From Blattamonas nauphoetae (lineage: Eukaryota; Preaxostyla; Oxymonadida): a DNA stretch of 64,000 nucleotides. The notes under the pieces are model-generated. The model had not been told where the DNA came from and searched no databases. It saw only the letters and a list, made by a program, of their open reading frames with translations. The stretch spans positions 186,001 to 250,000 of the forward strand of contig JARBJD010000066.1 of assembly GCA_033064195.1 (NCBI GenBank), written 5' to 3'. Below are positions 11,681 through 23,236 of the stretch, in pieces (positions within the stretch are counted from its first letter, which is position 1; each line of letters starts with the position of its first letter). The position numbers and the translations under genes were made by a program.

Positions 11681-11705
11681 CAATTTCGGGTTATCTGCAG
11701 TACTA
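11681..11705 (-). repeat. right terminal inverted repeat of the 11.2 kb transposon
   Basis: Inverse complement of 533-557. It lies about 330 bases upstream of the transposase start, a normal distance for a TIR element, and directly abuts the interrupted beta-helix coding sequence. Confidence 0.75.
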
Positions 11706-12125
11706 TGAAATCGAGACGCTGTTCAGAACTGTCTGCGAATTCTTCGACACGATTGGTGATGAGGCCGATGACAGCACGATTGTAGTTCGGTGGAGCAAGA
11801 GGGACGATTCATCAAGACGGAAAGCATGCTGGGCTGGAACAAGTTGCGTCGAATGAAGAGAGAACGTGGTGTTCCTCATGTCAAACATCACTGCATTTGC
11901 TGTTGATGATGAGGGGACCAGATATGTTTCACGTTTCCCTTTGAGGTGAATGGTTTGACACGAAATAAATTCATTCGCATAGAAAGTTCCAGCTTGGATT
12001 TGGATCGAGTTTGTGTCCTGTTTCGAGGATATAAACTCTGAAGGATGGAGATGGAGGGAAAGTGGAATGGGGAGAGATGTTTGGGAGGCCCAGGCTATTT
12101 CCCAAACCGAAAGAAGAAGCAACAT
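11706..12125 (-). CDS. beta-helix surface protein, 5' part with signal peptide
   Basis: An ATG at 12125 starts with a hydrophobic leader (MLLLLSVWEIAWASQ), a plausible secretory signal. Alternating short strands follow, rich in Ser/Thr and with repeated F..hS..TF and SLHSTQL-like rungs, as in parallel beta-helix proteins. The frame is open to the right TIR of the 11.2 kb transposon and, after one TGA of the flanking duplication, continues at 532 towards base 1. The protein is expected to be secreted or displayed on the cell surface. The insertion cuts it after about 140 residues, so this copy is broken unless the transposon is excised. Confidence 0.65.
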
Positions 12126-12626
12126 TAGACAAGTGAAGAGATTTTTGGTTTGATCAACATCGACTTCGAATGAACCAGAGATTAAGGATTTACGTTGGGT
12201 ATTCTCAATGTTTATATCAAAGGTTCTGGTACATCAGATTAGACCGGGCTCTTCGCCTTTCTCATTCATCTGGACACAAAGATTCTGTGTGAAGGACTTG
12301 TGAAGAATTGTATACATGAAACAATACAGGGTGAAATAGGACTGTGACGAAATTGTACAGAAATTGTGCTTGAGTCCACACGAGTTGTTCCCTGCAGGGT
12401 GAATGATCTCATTTCATCGTCTCGAAGAACGCTTCTACTGTGAAGTAACCTCCTGTGCTCCAATGAAGCAATCGTGTCCTCGGAGAATTCTGAGGCATCT
12501 GTCTCCTCGAGTGAAGGTGACCCAGCCCAGACTGAATCAACAACAAGGATCCTGGTTTGTCTGTTGATTCACCGCGGTTTAGAGCGATGATGACGAACGA
12601 ATGATCGATGCACTTCGAGAGATTGT
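12126..12626. other. intergenic, nothing recognised
   Basis: It lies between the start of the beta-helix gene and the stop of the zinc-finger gene, both on the minus strand. It should hold the promoter of the former and the 3' flank of the latter. I see no RNA gene, repeat or long coding frame. Confidence 0.4.
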
Positions 12627-13997
12627 TCACACAGGCCACTGATTGTCAAAGGATTTGCCAATTCTATCCTTCATTTGGTGGATCTGAAGGTTGTCGTTCC
12701 GCATGTGGTCGAGGATCAAATTTGCTTGAACCAGTTGGAAACAGAAAGGGCAGGTCAAACTACGCTGAGTATTCTGAACAGTGGAGACATTCGGACACCC
12801 ACAAACATGTTTCATCATGTTTTTGAGACAATAGCTGGAAGGGCAGCATGGACATTTCACAGTCATCTCCAGATAACTCTGTCGATGGTGTTCACTCACA
12901 TGACGAACTACCTCTTCCGGAGTTTGGAGAATGATAAAACAGTGCGAACAGAACAAGTTTTGATGACTATGTTCGAGATGGGATCGGAGATGGGATGGAT
13001 TGCTTGCTACACCGTTCATTCGACAGAGGAAACATTGCTGATCAAAGTCAGTGTGTCGAGGTGTTCTGGTGAGTTCTGCCGCATGGATCAGTTTCAGATG
13101 GTCAAGCAGCAGATTCGGAGAAGTGAAAGCGCGGATTTGTGGTCCATCGAGTGTGGACACCGAACAGAGAGGGCAACGGTACAAAGTCCCGGATTTCGTT
13201 ATTGGTCGACATTCATTCACGAGATGAGAGAGGAATGTGTCTGGACGGATTGTGTGGACACAGAATGGACATGGCTCGTCTTGTTGATTTTTCAGATCAC
13301 TCTTCACACCCCCTTCACTCATCCTCACCAAGTCCTGACCATTCGGAACCTCTGACAGTTGTTGTTCTGCACGTCTTTTTGCTTCAGTCCCTCTGTGATC
13401 GTTCAATCGCTGGCGCATTTCACTCCAGTCTCGGCGGAGATTGGGATGATGATCTTCCTCAAAGTTGTGGAGAACGGCCTCCTCATTCTCAATGTGATCC
13501 AGCAATTCGACAAAAGGCATTTCAGTTTGGCAGAAAGGGCATTTGACGAGTGCTGATGGAGATGGACTTTTTGATTTGGGTCGATGGAAGCAACGACACA
13601 TGTGAGAGACCATTTGAGACAATTTGCGATCATTGTTGCAGATTGGACACGCAGCTGCGATGGAGAGAAGGGCAGAGGGATGATCCGATCGGAGATGTGA
13701 TGCAAAGTCGCGTCTGGCGAGAGTTGCGTCACAAAGCGGGCAAACAGTCTGTGTGGCGGAGTACCGCGTTGTGATATGTTGTTGGTGGAAGTGCGCGACG
13801 AAAACTGATCGTTGCACGGAGGCGAAGCAGAACTGGCAGGTGATGACGGCATGTCTGTGTCTTTCTTTCTCTTCTCGTTCGTTTCTCACTTTCTCTTCTT
13901 GTTCTTTTCTTTCTTTCTCTTCTCGTTCTCTTCGTTCCTTCTTTTTTCGATCTTTTCTTTCCTTCTCTTCTCGTTCTTTTCGTTCCTGCTCTTCTCG

Positions 13998-14195
13998 CTC
14001 TCTTTGTCCCATCACTCCATATTCCCTTCTCATCTGCTCTTCTGGCGCTCTTCGTCCCATCACTCCATATTCCCTTCTCATCTGCTCTTCTGGCGCTCTT
14101 CGTCCCATCACTCCAAATTCCCTTCTCATCTGCTCTTCTGGCGCTCTTCGTCCCATCACTCCATATTCCCTTCTCATCTGCTCTTCTCGCTCTCT
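13998..14195 (-). repeat. 48-bp in-frame tandem repeat in the coiled coil of copy 1
   Basis: About four units of 48 bases, each encoding the 16 residues EEQMRREYGVMGRRAP with small changes (Y to F, RR to QR). The unit length is a multiple of three, so the frame is kept. Confidence 0.85.
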
Positions 14196-15552
14196 TCTTT
14201 CCTTCTCTTCTCGCTCTCTTCTTTCCTTTAATTCTCTTTTCTGTCTCCTCAAATCTTCCCGTTCCTTCTGCGCTTCCTTCAACATTTTACCAACCTCCAC
14301 ATCACCCTTATGCATCTTCTGAACATGGTTGTCCATCTGATCAATTTCCACAGCCACTCCACAATACTCGCATGCGACAGTCACTTTCTCTTCCGCCTTT
14401 GCTATCTTTCGTCGAAAACGGTTCTGAGCTGGCTGCTGTTGGAGCGATGTTGGTTCAGTGACTGGTTCTGGTGATTGACGAGTCGGAATTTGGTGAGCTG
14501 CAGTTCTCGTGGATTTCGGACGTGGATTCGGAAACTGAGCGACATTCCTTTGCTGTCCGGGCTGAAAAGTGTCCGGAACAACGCGAACAGTTGTGGTGAC
14601 TGGTTTGATCTTTTGGGTCATCACACCACCATCTCGCTCCATTGTATGATTCCGAGGATCGAAATCTCCTGTTTGTCGTCCAATAAAATCAACCTGGAGA
14701 AGATGAACACCATTCTGGTCGATCGATCGTGTCCCCACACCACTCAGCGGTACCACTGAGTTATGTTGAGGAGTGTAATCCCCAGTTTTAAGTTGAGTAA
14801 ATTCCATCCACTGAAATTGGAGGGTGTTGGGGTTGATCCGTGGGTGGCTTTGAGTGAAATACGGATGGTTCAAGAGTTGAGATCCGAGGGTGTCGATACG
14901 ATCGGCCGGATTTTGGGCGAACATTTTGTGGAGCAGATCGCCAAGTGATGGGCAGGAGCGGATGAGTGGAGCAAGAATCGGGTGGTTGAAATTTGGACCA
15001 GCTCGGATTTTTCTGAATGAAAGAAGGGTGCGAAGGGAAATGAAACCTGTGCAGGACTTGCATGGACTCGGTCTCGAAAGGGTGTCTGCAAATTGATGAA
15101 TCGGTTAGTGAATCAAGAAACAAACTCGCCAGTCAGCATTTCGTAAAATACGCATCCTGCTGCCCAAATATCCAGCCGGAGGTTGTAAGGCTCTTGATTT
15201 ATCGCTTCAGGTGGCTGATAGTAAGGAGAGACGGGAGACGCACCAGACGCAGGAGGAGAAAACGAAGACAGGAAAAATCGAGTGAATAAGGAAAAGTTGG
15301 GAATTATTCCATGTAGAGAGGTGTTCTAACAAAATGGAAAGAGGATATCACGAAGAAAATGTGATTCACACCCACAGATTGTGTGATTTGTTGAGCTGAA
15401 GGGGGCTGGCTCCCCAATTCTTTTCAGGAAACTGAAATCTGAAATCACCAGCCGGACAGTTTGGCGAAGTGGATCATAAGCAAACAAGAGATTGTTTGGC
15501 TTGATATCTCTGCAAATGCGGAGATTGGACAGCGAATCAAACAGAGAAAGAA

Positions 15553-15951
15553 CAGTCATTCCGGCTTCCGGTATTTGGTTCTCATTTTTTTCAAAGAAAG
15601 GGTTGATCTCAATTTGTCCGCGAATTTTAGAAAAATAAACAATTAGAGCAGTGAGTGACATTGATATGATCACACGAGATGGTTGTTTGTTCCTCAATTT
15701 CAATTTCTTCCTGCTGAAGACGGTGTGGAGACTGGTCAACCGGACTCAAGTTGAAATTATGGATTGAACTCAATCTGAACTCATTAACGATTGCTTTATT
15801 TTCATTTTAGCATCACTTGTTCAATAATTACTGGCCTTTCCTGCTGTTTGATTGAAGAATGATAAATAGAAATGGAATTGAAAGCTCGTTCTCATTGATC
15901 ACCCCTTTCTTGTTTTTTTTAAGAACCAAATACCGGAAGCCGGAATGACTG
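15553..15951. mobile_element. 399 bp MITE in a kinase intron
   Basis: The ends are CAGTCATTCCGGCTTCCGG (followed by TATTTGGTTCT) and its inverse complement, giving a TIR of about 30 bases. AA on both sides suggests a 2 bp duplication. The intact paralogue at 32875-32905 has the empty site. It sits within the intron that divides the codon for Arg of the HRD motif, so it need not damage the protein. The same element in the opposite orientation is at 20867-25694. The superfamily is not clear to me. Confidence 0.8.
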
Positions 15952-16253
15952 AAATATCAAATGAAATACCGATGTATGAATCCATTTTGATGAAGATCTG
16001 TCAAGCCAGAGACTTTTGGAAGCCAAAGAAGTGACAAAAAGTGCATCCGATATTGTTTGGAGGAGAGGTCAACGAATGAACAGAAGAAAGGTCAGACGTA
16101 ACATGAAGAGGATGTGCTTCGCAAAAGACTCGGGAATTCCTCTATTCTCATTCGCCTTGATAATCGCTGAGAGGTTCTGAGAAAAATCGTCAGATTGGGG
16201 ATCGCGAAAGTTGACGAAGAGAAGTCACAAACTCCTTTTAACCAAACCAGTGC

Positions 16254-16306
16254 CCATCAACTGTTGAGTCTCACAACGGGGAAGTGGAAGAATGGGTGGC
16301 CCGATC
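16254..16306 (+). repeat. inverted terminal repeat, left, DIRS-like element C
   Basis: 53 bases inverse-complementary to 20637-20689 with no mismatch seen. Confidence 0.8.
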
Positions 16307-16676
16307 CACCCGAACAAACAAACAAATAAACCATTTTGTCTGTCCTGTTAAAACAAGCTAAAGATTCCCGACAAGGGGCTCAAGGGCCACAGTGTCAGTT
16401 CTGCCCAAGTGGGGGCCGTTGATGAGTCAAAAAAATGTGGGTATCTTTCCCCACTGCTCCAGAAAAGCCCCACCGGGGAAGAAAAACTGGAGAAAACAGG
16501 AGAGGTTCAAAAGAACGAGTGAAATGAAAACACCAAAGGGTTTCAAATAAATGCGCCTCTACTGCGCAAGCTCGATTCAGCTGACGGAAGAGCGGGCTGC
16601 CTCTACCGCAGCACAAGCCGAGATGTCCTCGAGGCTTGTCCCTCAACAGTTGTGTGGCAGATGCCCATGTTGATGG

Positions 16677-16730
16677 GCACTGGTTTGGTTAAAAGGTGTT
16701 CCCTCCGCTCACACCATAACCAAACCAGGG
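16677..16730 (+). repeat. internal complementary region of DIRS-like element C
   Basis: Bases 16677-16696 complement the left tip and 16693-16730 complement the right tip. The overlap AAGG equals the target core on the other strand. Confidence 0.8.
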
Positions 16731-16999
16731 CCATCAACTGTTGAGTATTGAAAGGAGAGTTGCTAAAACAGGACTCGAAAAATGAGAAAAGAAAAGAGAG
16801 GTCCTTGATCTGTCCTTTGTTCAATATGGCCGTGCCCCCGAAGGGGCTGCCACCAGCTGTTGCTTCCTGTCATCCTTCCCCAACCTTGTTCCTCTTGTCA
16901 CAAACTCAAATTCACCCGCTGACGAGGAGGCGAACAGGGTGAAGACTCTGATGCCTCGCTTGACACTCCAGCCATTCTTAAACAGAAGGCGAATTTTGT

Positions 17000-17585
17000 G
17001 AACACTGCCGCTTATCTTGAAGCGAATCTTGTGAACACTCTCTCGCTTATCTTGAAGCGAATCTTGTGAACACTCTCTCGCTTATCTTGAAGCGAATCTT
17101 GTGAACACTCTCTCGCTTATCTTGAAGCGAATCTTGTGAACACTCTCTCGCTTATCTTGAAGCGAATCATGTGAACACTCTCTCGCTTCTCTTGAAGCGA
17201 ATCATGTGGACACTCTCTCGCTTATCTTGAAGCGAATCTTGTGAACACTCTCTCGCTTATCTTGAAGCGAATCTTGTGAACACTCTCTCGCTTCTCTTGA
17301 AGCGAATCATGTGGACACTCTCTCGCTTATCTTGAAGCGAATCTTGTGAACACTCTCTCGCTTATCTTGAAGCGAATCTTGTGAACACTCTCTCGCTTAT
17401 CTTGAAGCGAATCTTGTGAACACTCTCTCGCTTATCTTGAAGCGAATCTTGTGAACACTCTCTCGCTTATCTTGAAGCGAATCATGTGAACACTCTCTCG
17501 CTTATCTTGAAGCGAATCATGTGAACACTCTCTCGCTTCTCTTGAAGCGAATCATGTGGACACTCTCTCGCTTATCTTGAAGCGC
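17000..17585. repeat. 35-bp tandem repeat array, about 17 units
   Basis: The unit runs CTTATCTTGAAGCGAATC then TTGTGAACACTCTCTCG. Variant bases (cttCtc, atcAtg, tgGac) recur in the same combinations every few units, which points to higher-order duplication of unit blocks. There are no spacers, so it is a minisatellite and not a CRISPR array. It lies inside DIRS-like element C. Confidence 0.9.
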
Positions 17586-20500
17586 ATCTGTTCATCTCTT
17601 TCGGAAATAGTTCCAACCCCATCCATCACCGAGGCGTATATCTTTCCTCACTTGTCATCCACCGCAACCTCTGCTTCAAACACTTTCTCATGATACTACG
17701 CGAATTCCTCATGGCTTGCACCACCTACATCATGGAAGCGTGATGTCGTGCTGCTCTTCATCTTCTTCCTTCACGAGTCCGACTGAAGAACTCATGAAAC
17801 GTATCTGCTTCTCGTCTTGATGAGATTTTGACTGTGGAATGAACATTCGACGGGATAGCGATGGACTCGTTGGAGACGAGCTCCTGATTTGGACACGTCA
17901 CGACTCCTGGGTTGTCGTCTTGAATGCGATGTCATTCATCTCCTGTCTCACCGCGCCAGGCAGCTGACTTGAGCTGCAGAGTCGGGTTTGACGAGCTCAG
18001 ATGTAATAGTCTCCTTGATTCCTCTTCACTCTGGTTGATTCATAGTATGTCCCCTGAGCGTCGCTGGGAGATTCTCAGGTTTACTGCCGGATGCAAATCT
18101 TTCTCAACACGCTTTTCCAACGAGAATGACGTTGTCCATCGTTCCGTCTTCCCTGTTCAGTGCTGCGCAGAGGGTACACTCAACATCAGTCCACATTGCG
18201 ATGATCGAGTTCAAGATGACCCCATTATGTGTCCTTGTTCATTAGTATCCGGGAGACAGTGAACATACGCCTGCGATCGTCGTTCAAAAAATGTCTTTTA
18301 CTGTTCGTGCCATGAGCATCTTGCCTGCGAGTCCATCCCTTCTCAGTGAAAACGATCGTTCCCGTTGAGTCATCTGATGATGTGAGAAACATCGTCCAAT
18401 AATCTCACTTGAAGACTGGACCATTTCTTGATGGTTCCTTGCTGGACTCTCCTTGAGGCTCGAATTCGAAATGTCACCGAGGAATCTTGCTCCTTCTGGG
18501 TTGCGTTGCTTCAGATGGGTCGTTCCCTTCCTCTGTGTAGCCCCGTGTGCACCTGGCTATTTGACGTTGCCTTTCACTCTAGCTCAGCCGACGCTTCGAC
18601 AAGACTGTCTTTGCTCCGAAAGAAGGCGATGCGCCGATGAAACGCTGTCGTTCCTTCCTTTTCCGCATCTGTTTATCTCTTTCACTTTCTGCTCTCACCG
18701 ACTGTCTGGCTTGGCACTTGCTCTGTCTTCGGTCAATCGTACGAAGAAAGGTGTATTGAGAGAACCATCCCATGCTCTCCAAGAAGCGAATTTCTGTTCC
18801 TCAGACTTGTCCTTCATGTTCTACAGACTGGAGGACGAAACATTGAGCCTGATAGTCGTGGCTGATATCTTCTTGACCTGCTCTTCTTCCATGTCGGAGC
18901 GAGTGGGTTGACCCGACTCATTTCTGTTGTTTCACACTATCATTGTGATGATGGACCTGAATAATGTTTTGTCAGTTCCAACATCTTCCCACTTTGTGAA
19001 CACGTCTGAGGTGGAGACTGGAGTAGCTCGACGGCTTCGTGTGGCTTCGGATTGCTCCATCTTTACTTCTTTCTGCCCTCTGGTATAACGCTTTCTGAAG
19101 TTGAGCTGTTGCGGTTGCCGTTTGAGTACATGTTCTCAGCTTGTGTCCATTCGAAATGTAAGTTGATCACAGTTTCCGAGTTGTCTAGGAATTACTCGAA
19201 TTATCGGTGTCCATCGCTGATCCCGGATTGGGACTCCGAAACAGTGGATTTCACGGATAAATTTCTTTCTTCCGTTTGGGAACGAGTGCTGGAAGATTTG
19301 GAATTGTTAACCCGTCCCGTCTTTGATTTGGATGGCTGCATTAAGGTCAAGATGATTTCTTTCCTGTTTTAGAGTATCACAGGGTTGTCGTGTTCCACTC
19401 CATTTTCTCACCAGATTTTGAGCGAGTACCAGCGTTCGGTGCTTAAGTACAACATGGTTGTCATGAATATCAGTTCATTCGATCTGAACATTCTGTCGTG
19501 GTCCCAAAGATGCGAAATAGTGTGGAGCTTTCTCTGTCGGTGAAATTCGAGATGAAGAGTCACCCTGTCACAGCAAAATGTTCAAATCAGGTTTCTATGA
19601 GTTATTTGAAAGTGTATTTAGGTGTCATGCTGAAGGTCGTGGTCATTGTTTGGTGTTTTAGCTCTTCATGTTGTTGCTCGATCTGAATGTACTCCTGAAT
19701 GGTTTTTTGGTCGAACTTTAAAGAGCGTCTGCATTCTTCGGTTGGATCGAAGTGTATTTCGGATAGTCCTCATGCTAGTTGCTGCTTCTCAGATTGAGAT
19801 GGGCCAATATTGAAATGGTTGTGGAAAAACGATATTTCCTCATTTCAGTCTTCCGAAATCGAAAATAAGTGGTTCTCATTTGACAACAGAGCATTAGTAT
19901 CCATCTTTAGGTGACTTTTGAGGTTCTTGATCGCTGATTTAGTTCGCAAGAGCGGGGACCTCTTTGGCGATACCAACCCAAATATCTCGCTTGTAGTCCG
20001 AGGGCATCCCCACCTGGTGGGTGTTTGGTGACTTTGCTTGGCGTTAACCTTGTCGGGAAGGTCCACCGAACCACTTTGGTGACTTTGTCTTCGGAAGTCG
20101 GCTGTTTGCGTCCTATCTCGCTATTTGACCCTCCCGCAATCTGGTAGCGGGTAGAGATAAGACCTTTGCATTTTTTCATGTCGAAACTGTTTGTTGCGTG
20201 GTGGGAGTAGCACTCATGTTGATTGAGCCTACCCCCGTTCATGTATATGCCTCCGTTCGAAGAAAGTATTGAAACCCGGACGTAGTGTCTTGTTCCGTTT
20301 ATTCTTTCGGTACTAACCCTCCAACTGGTACCTCCGTCAATCTTCGATGGATTATTTGGATTCAATTGCGTGGCGTCCTTTTGCCCACTTATCCCATCTT
20401 AGTCCTTATTGTTTCAGTAACGGCACTATCTTGAGTGCGGACAAAGTTGTTGTACAGCTTGACCATTGTACTACGCTTGAGAGATGTCATTTCGTTGCGG

Positions 20501-20636
20501 ATACATTCAAATGAAAACTACGAGAAGTATCATTGATTGGCTTATTAGTCGTGTTAACGAGATAGTAATCGAAGATTGTCGGAGATAGTTTTGTAAAACC
20601 TAATGAGAATATCTATGAAGTTTGTTTGTGTAGATA

Positions 20637-20689
20637 GATCGGGCCACCCATTCTTCCACTTCCCCGTTGTGAGACTCAACAGTTGATGG
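20637..20689 (-). repeat. inverted terminal repeat, right, DIRS-like element C
   Basis: Inverse complement of 16254-16306; this is the 5' end of the minus-oriented element. Confidence 0.8.
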
Positions 20690-21039
20690 CCCTGGTTTGG
20701 TTATGGTGTGAGCGGAGGGAACACCTTGGTCGGCATATTCAAGAAACAAAACATGTTGGTTTCCATCAACAGTCCGCATGCATGAATCAACTTCAATGAT
20801 GAACGGGTTTATGATACTGAAATAGTGAAGAGAGGGCAAGGAGAAGTGTCAGAAGATCATTAGTTTCAGTCATTCCGGCTTCCGGTATTTGGTTCTTAAA
20901 AAAAACGAGAAAGGGGTGATCAACCAGACCGAGCTGTCAATTCCATTTCTTTTTATCATTCTTCAATCAAACAGCAGGAAAGACCAGTAATTATTGAACA
21001 AGTGATGCTAAAATTTGGCTTGGGTCGGCATGTCCTCCT

Positions 21040-21078
21040 CCAAAAACCCGTGTCCTACGATAGGACACGGGTTTTTGG
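21040..21078. repeat. perfect palindrome, 18-bp arms and 3-bp loop
   Basis: The arms are CCAAAAACCCGTGTCCTA and its inverse complement around CGA. It lies 25 bases inside the left end of the nested 4.4 kb element and includes TGTCCTA/TAGGACA, the subterminal word repeated at the other end. Confidence 0.9.
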
Positions 21079-22732
21079 CGCTTAATTAGGCGATGAGTGG
21101 GTTTTGTTGAATAAGTACAAAGATGATGTGATATCATGTGAATGGTTTTGTTTTTCAACTCAAAACGTGTTTTTAGGTTCATTTTCCATAAATTAGAAGC
21201 GAAAACGGTGAAATGTTGACGATCTTTGAAATTAAAGGTATCATGGTCTGATCGAGAACGTGTTCTCTCAAGATACACGAATCTGAGCACTTCTATCACC
21301 AAATTGAGAAACATGAAAGAAGGAAACGTGGCTTTGATGAACGTGAGATGATATTCACAACGGTATCAAGCGAGGGAACAGCCTTCACAGATTTTGCATT
21401 TCTCCAGGCGCTTCATCACCACACTAGTTGAGTGGGTAGTCATTCTTTGTTCAGCAATCAGTTCCTGGAGGAAGATATGTTGTCTCCTCTGACGGTGCCA
21501 AGGAAAGTTACATTTGATCCGACAAAGAGATCCAGCATTCTCAGGTCGATATGTTCTTGTTCATAGCATTGAATTCATGTGGTACTCATATGGAGCACAG
21601 TGATGGGGATGAATATCACTATTGCGAGAGAGTTGAGGAATAGGAGTGTGTTGTAATATTGACGCTAGATCTGAACGAAATGGAGAGGACAAGACAGAGT
21701 CAAAGGAAAGGCAAAAGAAGAGATGAAACAAAAAATCGAAAAAGAAGAGAAAGGCAGTGTGGTGGATGAGCAGGGCTTAGAGTCGTCAGACGTTTTTCAC
21801 AAAAGCTGAGATCAATTGATGTCACGGACGGTTTTTGGGCCTGAGATCAATTTGCTTGTTCTGGAGTATCGAGATCTCTCTCGAACATCACCACCGACAC
21901 CACAAATCGCATCAAAACTCACCACACATTCCAATAATTGCTCGCCAGGTTCTCTTCATCAATTCTCTGTGATCTCCACGATTACAGAAAACTGGAAACA
22001 ACAAAAAGTCTAATTTTTTCCATCAATCTCAACAGGCATAGACCGAGTCTCGATCAGGGTTTGGCTCGAATAATGCACCGCATCTCACTTGTTATCTCGA
22101 TAATTCCACGAAATGAAGCAAGCACTTCCATTATCCTGGCTCCAAGTTATCATGTCACTTCTGAACACCCAGTCGGACCATCCATGTCCTGGATCACATC
22201 AAATTTCTGCCATCTGCCGCTATGAAGGCACGTTCATTGGGTCTAACATTAACTTCACTCACTTTGAACCGCAATGAACTTGAAAACGATCATCTCGAAG
22301 AAGCTCTCCAACAACACGAATTATCCCGTCAAATGGATAAAATGAAAAGAACAATGCAGAAAAGAATCATCTTTCATCTTGTGAGCTTTACCAATTCTCT
22401 TTGACCAACTCCACATCGTCGTTCAAATCCGGACATGATTCGTTCAACGAGGATTCTGAAGAAGCTCAACAATGCAAACCTGATAGACATGCGGAAACAG
22501 TTATAGGGACAACTATCGACATAGAACACCATTTGAACAGACTTTTACATCAATGATTCCCCACTGCGAACGTCCCGAAAAATCAGATCGCTTTTCTTAT
22601 TCAATAAGGGTTTATCACGTCTCTAATTTTTCATGTAATCTTTGTTTCGTGAAATGATAATGTACGTTAAAAATTAAGGTGAAATGCATTCTGAGTATTT
22701 CGTGAGATCTGAAAAGGGTGAGATCCGTGAGA

Positions 22733-23236
22733 TCACGCTCTAAGCCCTGTGGATGAGGAAGGACAAAAGAAGGGTCGGCAGACATAATCCACTTCAGAAG
22801 CACATGTCATCGCTTTCTTCGCATTTTCTGCATCTCTCTTCCACCCACTTTGGAAGAAGGCTAGCGAGATCAAAATGAATTCGTCGTTCATCTGATTAGT
22901 GAAGAACAACATCGCTCGCATCAACACAGGAAGGACGCGGCCAATATCTCCGACCATAATTGCCAATATAGGCCGAAAAATAACCAGAGCTGACAGGTCC
23001 GAGTTGTTCTCTTTGTGAGTTGGAGTTTGAAACGAATTGACAGGCTTCTGTGGGGCTGCCGTGAACACCTTTGTTCGGATCCAAGTTGGAGGGGTTCCAA
23101 GCGCGTCAGGAAGTGGAGCACTCATCGTATTGTCTAAAATTAGTGTTTTGTGCATATTTCGTCCATATGAAGCAGAGTGATGAAGGAAGCAGTGATTTTG
23201 GAAGAGATCTTGCTGTCTGCGAAGAAATGTCCTCAA
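22733..23236 (-). CDS. hypothetical frame inside the nested 4.4 kb element
   Basis: A 167-codon open frame; an internal ATG at about 23125 (MSAPLPDALGTP) is a plausible start. It has one hydrophobic stretch (LAIMVGDIGRVLPVLMRAMLFF) and a Cys pair near the end. No domain is recognised and no transposase motif is visible. It may be a fragment of a host gene carried by the element, or not coding at all. Confidence 0.25.
   Translation of the reverse strand: MRTFLRRQQDLFQNHCFLHHSASYGRNMHKTLILDNTMSAPLPDALGTPPTWIRTKVFTAAPQKPVNSFQTPTHKENNSDLSALVIFRPILAIMVGDIGRVLPVLMRAMLFFTNQMNDEFILISLAFFQSGWKRDAENAKKAMTCASEVDYVCRPFFCPSSSTGLRA

Larger units (their letters stand above)
533..11705. mobile_element. 11.2 kb TIR DNA transposon carrying a pogo-like transposase and a passenger gene
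   Basis: The two ends are inverted copies: TAGTACTGC followed two bases later by ATAACCCGAAATTG at 533, and the same on the opposite strand ending at 11705 (23 of 25 bases identical), with a further AACCCG subterminal match. TGA flanks both ends (530-532 and 11706-11708). Taking one TGA away joins the two halves of the surrounding beta-helix gene in frame, which argues that everything between came in as, or grew within, one insertion. A TA duplication (usual for pogo/Tc1 elements) is also possible because TA is present at both ends, but would not keep the frame. Inside lie a pogo-like transposase (11349-8848) and a passenger gene (7594-1157 and probably upstream). Without the two later insertions the element is about 5.5 kb. 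Confidence 0.75.
16234..20727 (-). mobile_element. DIRS-like tyrosine-recombinase retroelement C, decayed
   Basis: Inverted terminal repeats at 16254-16306 and 20637-20689 match over 53 bases. An internal complementary region at 16677-16730 joins the complement of the left tip (16234-16253) to that of the right tip (20690-20727), overlapping in AAGG. Both junctions show the core CCTT, present once in the empty site of the paralogous gene (near 33173), and there is no target duplication. Because the internal complementary region lies near the left end, the element points to the minus strand. A short leading open frame (20365-19907) occupies the place of ORF1. Reverse transcriptase and recombinase are not recognisable; the copy is much broken or a non-autonomous derivative. 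A 35 bp tandem array lies inside. Confidence 0.75.

Noticed and set aside
13753-14322. Ser/Phe/Leu-rich plus-strand frames
   Set aside because: They are shadows of the E/R/K coiled coil and finger exon on the minus strand.
17000-17585. Regular repeats as a CRISPR array
   Set aside because: The 35-bp units are contiguous with no unique spacers, and the surroundings are eukaryotic.
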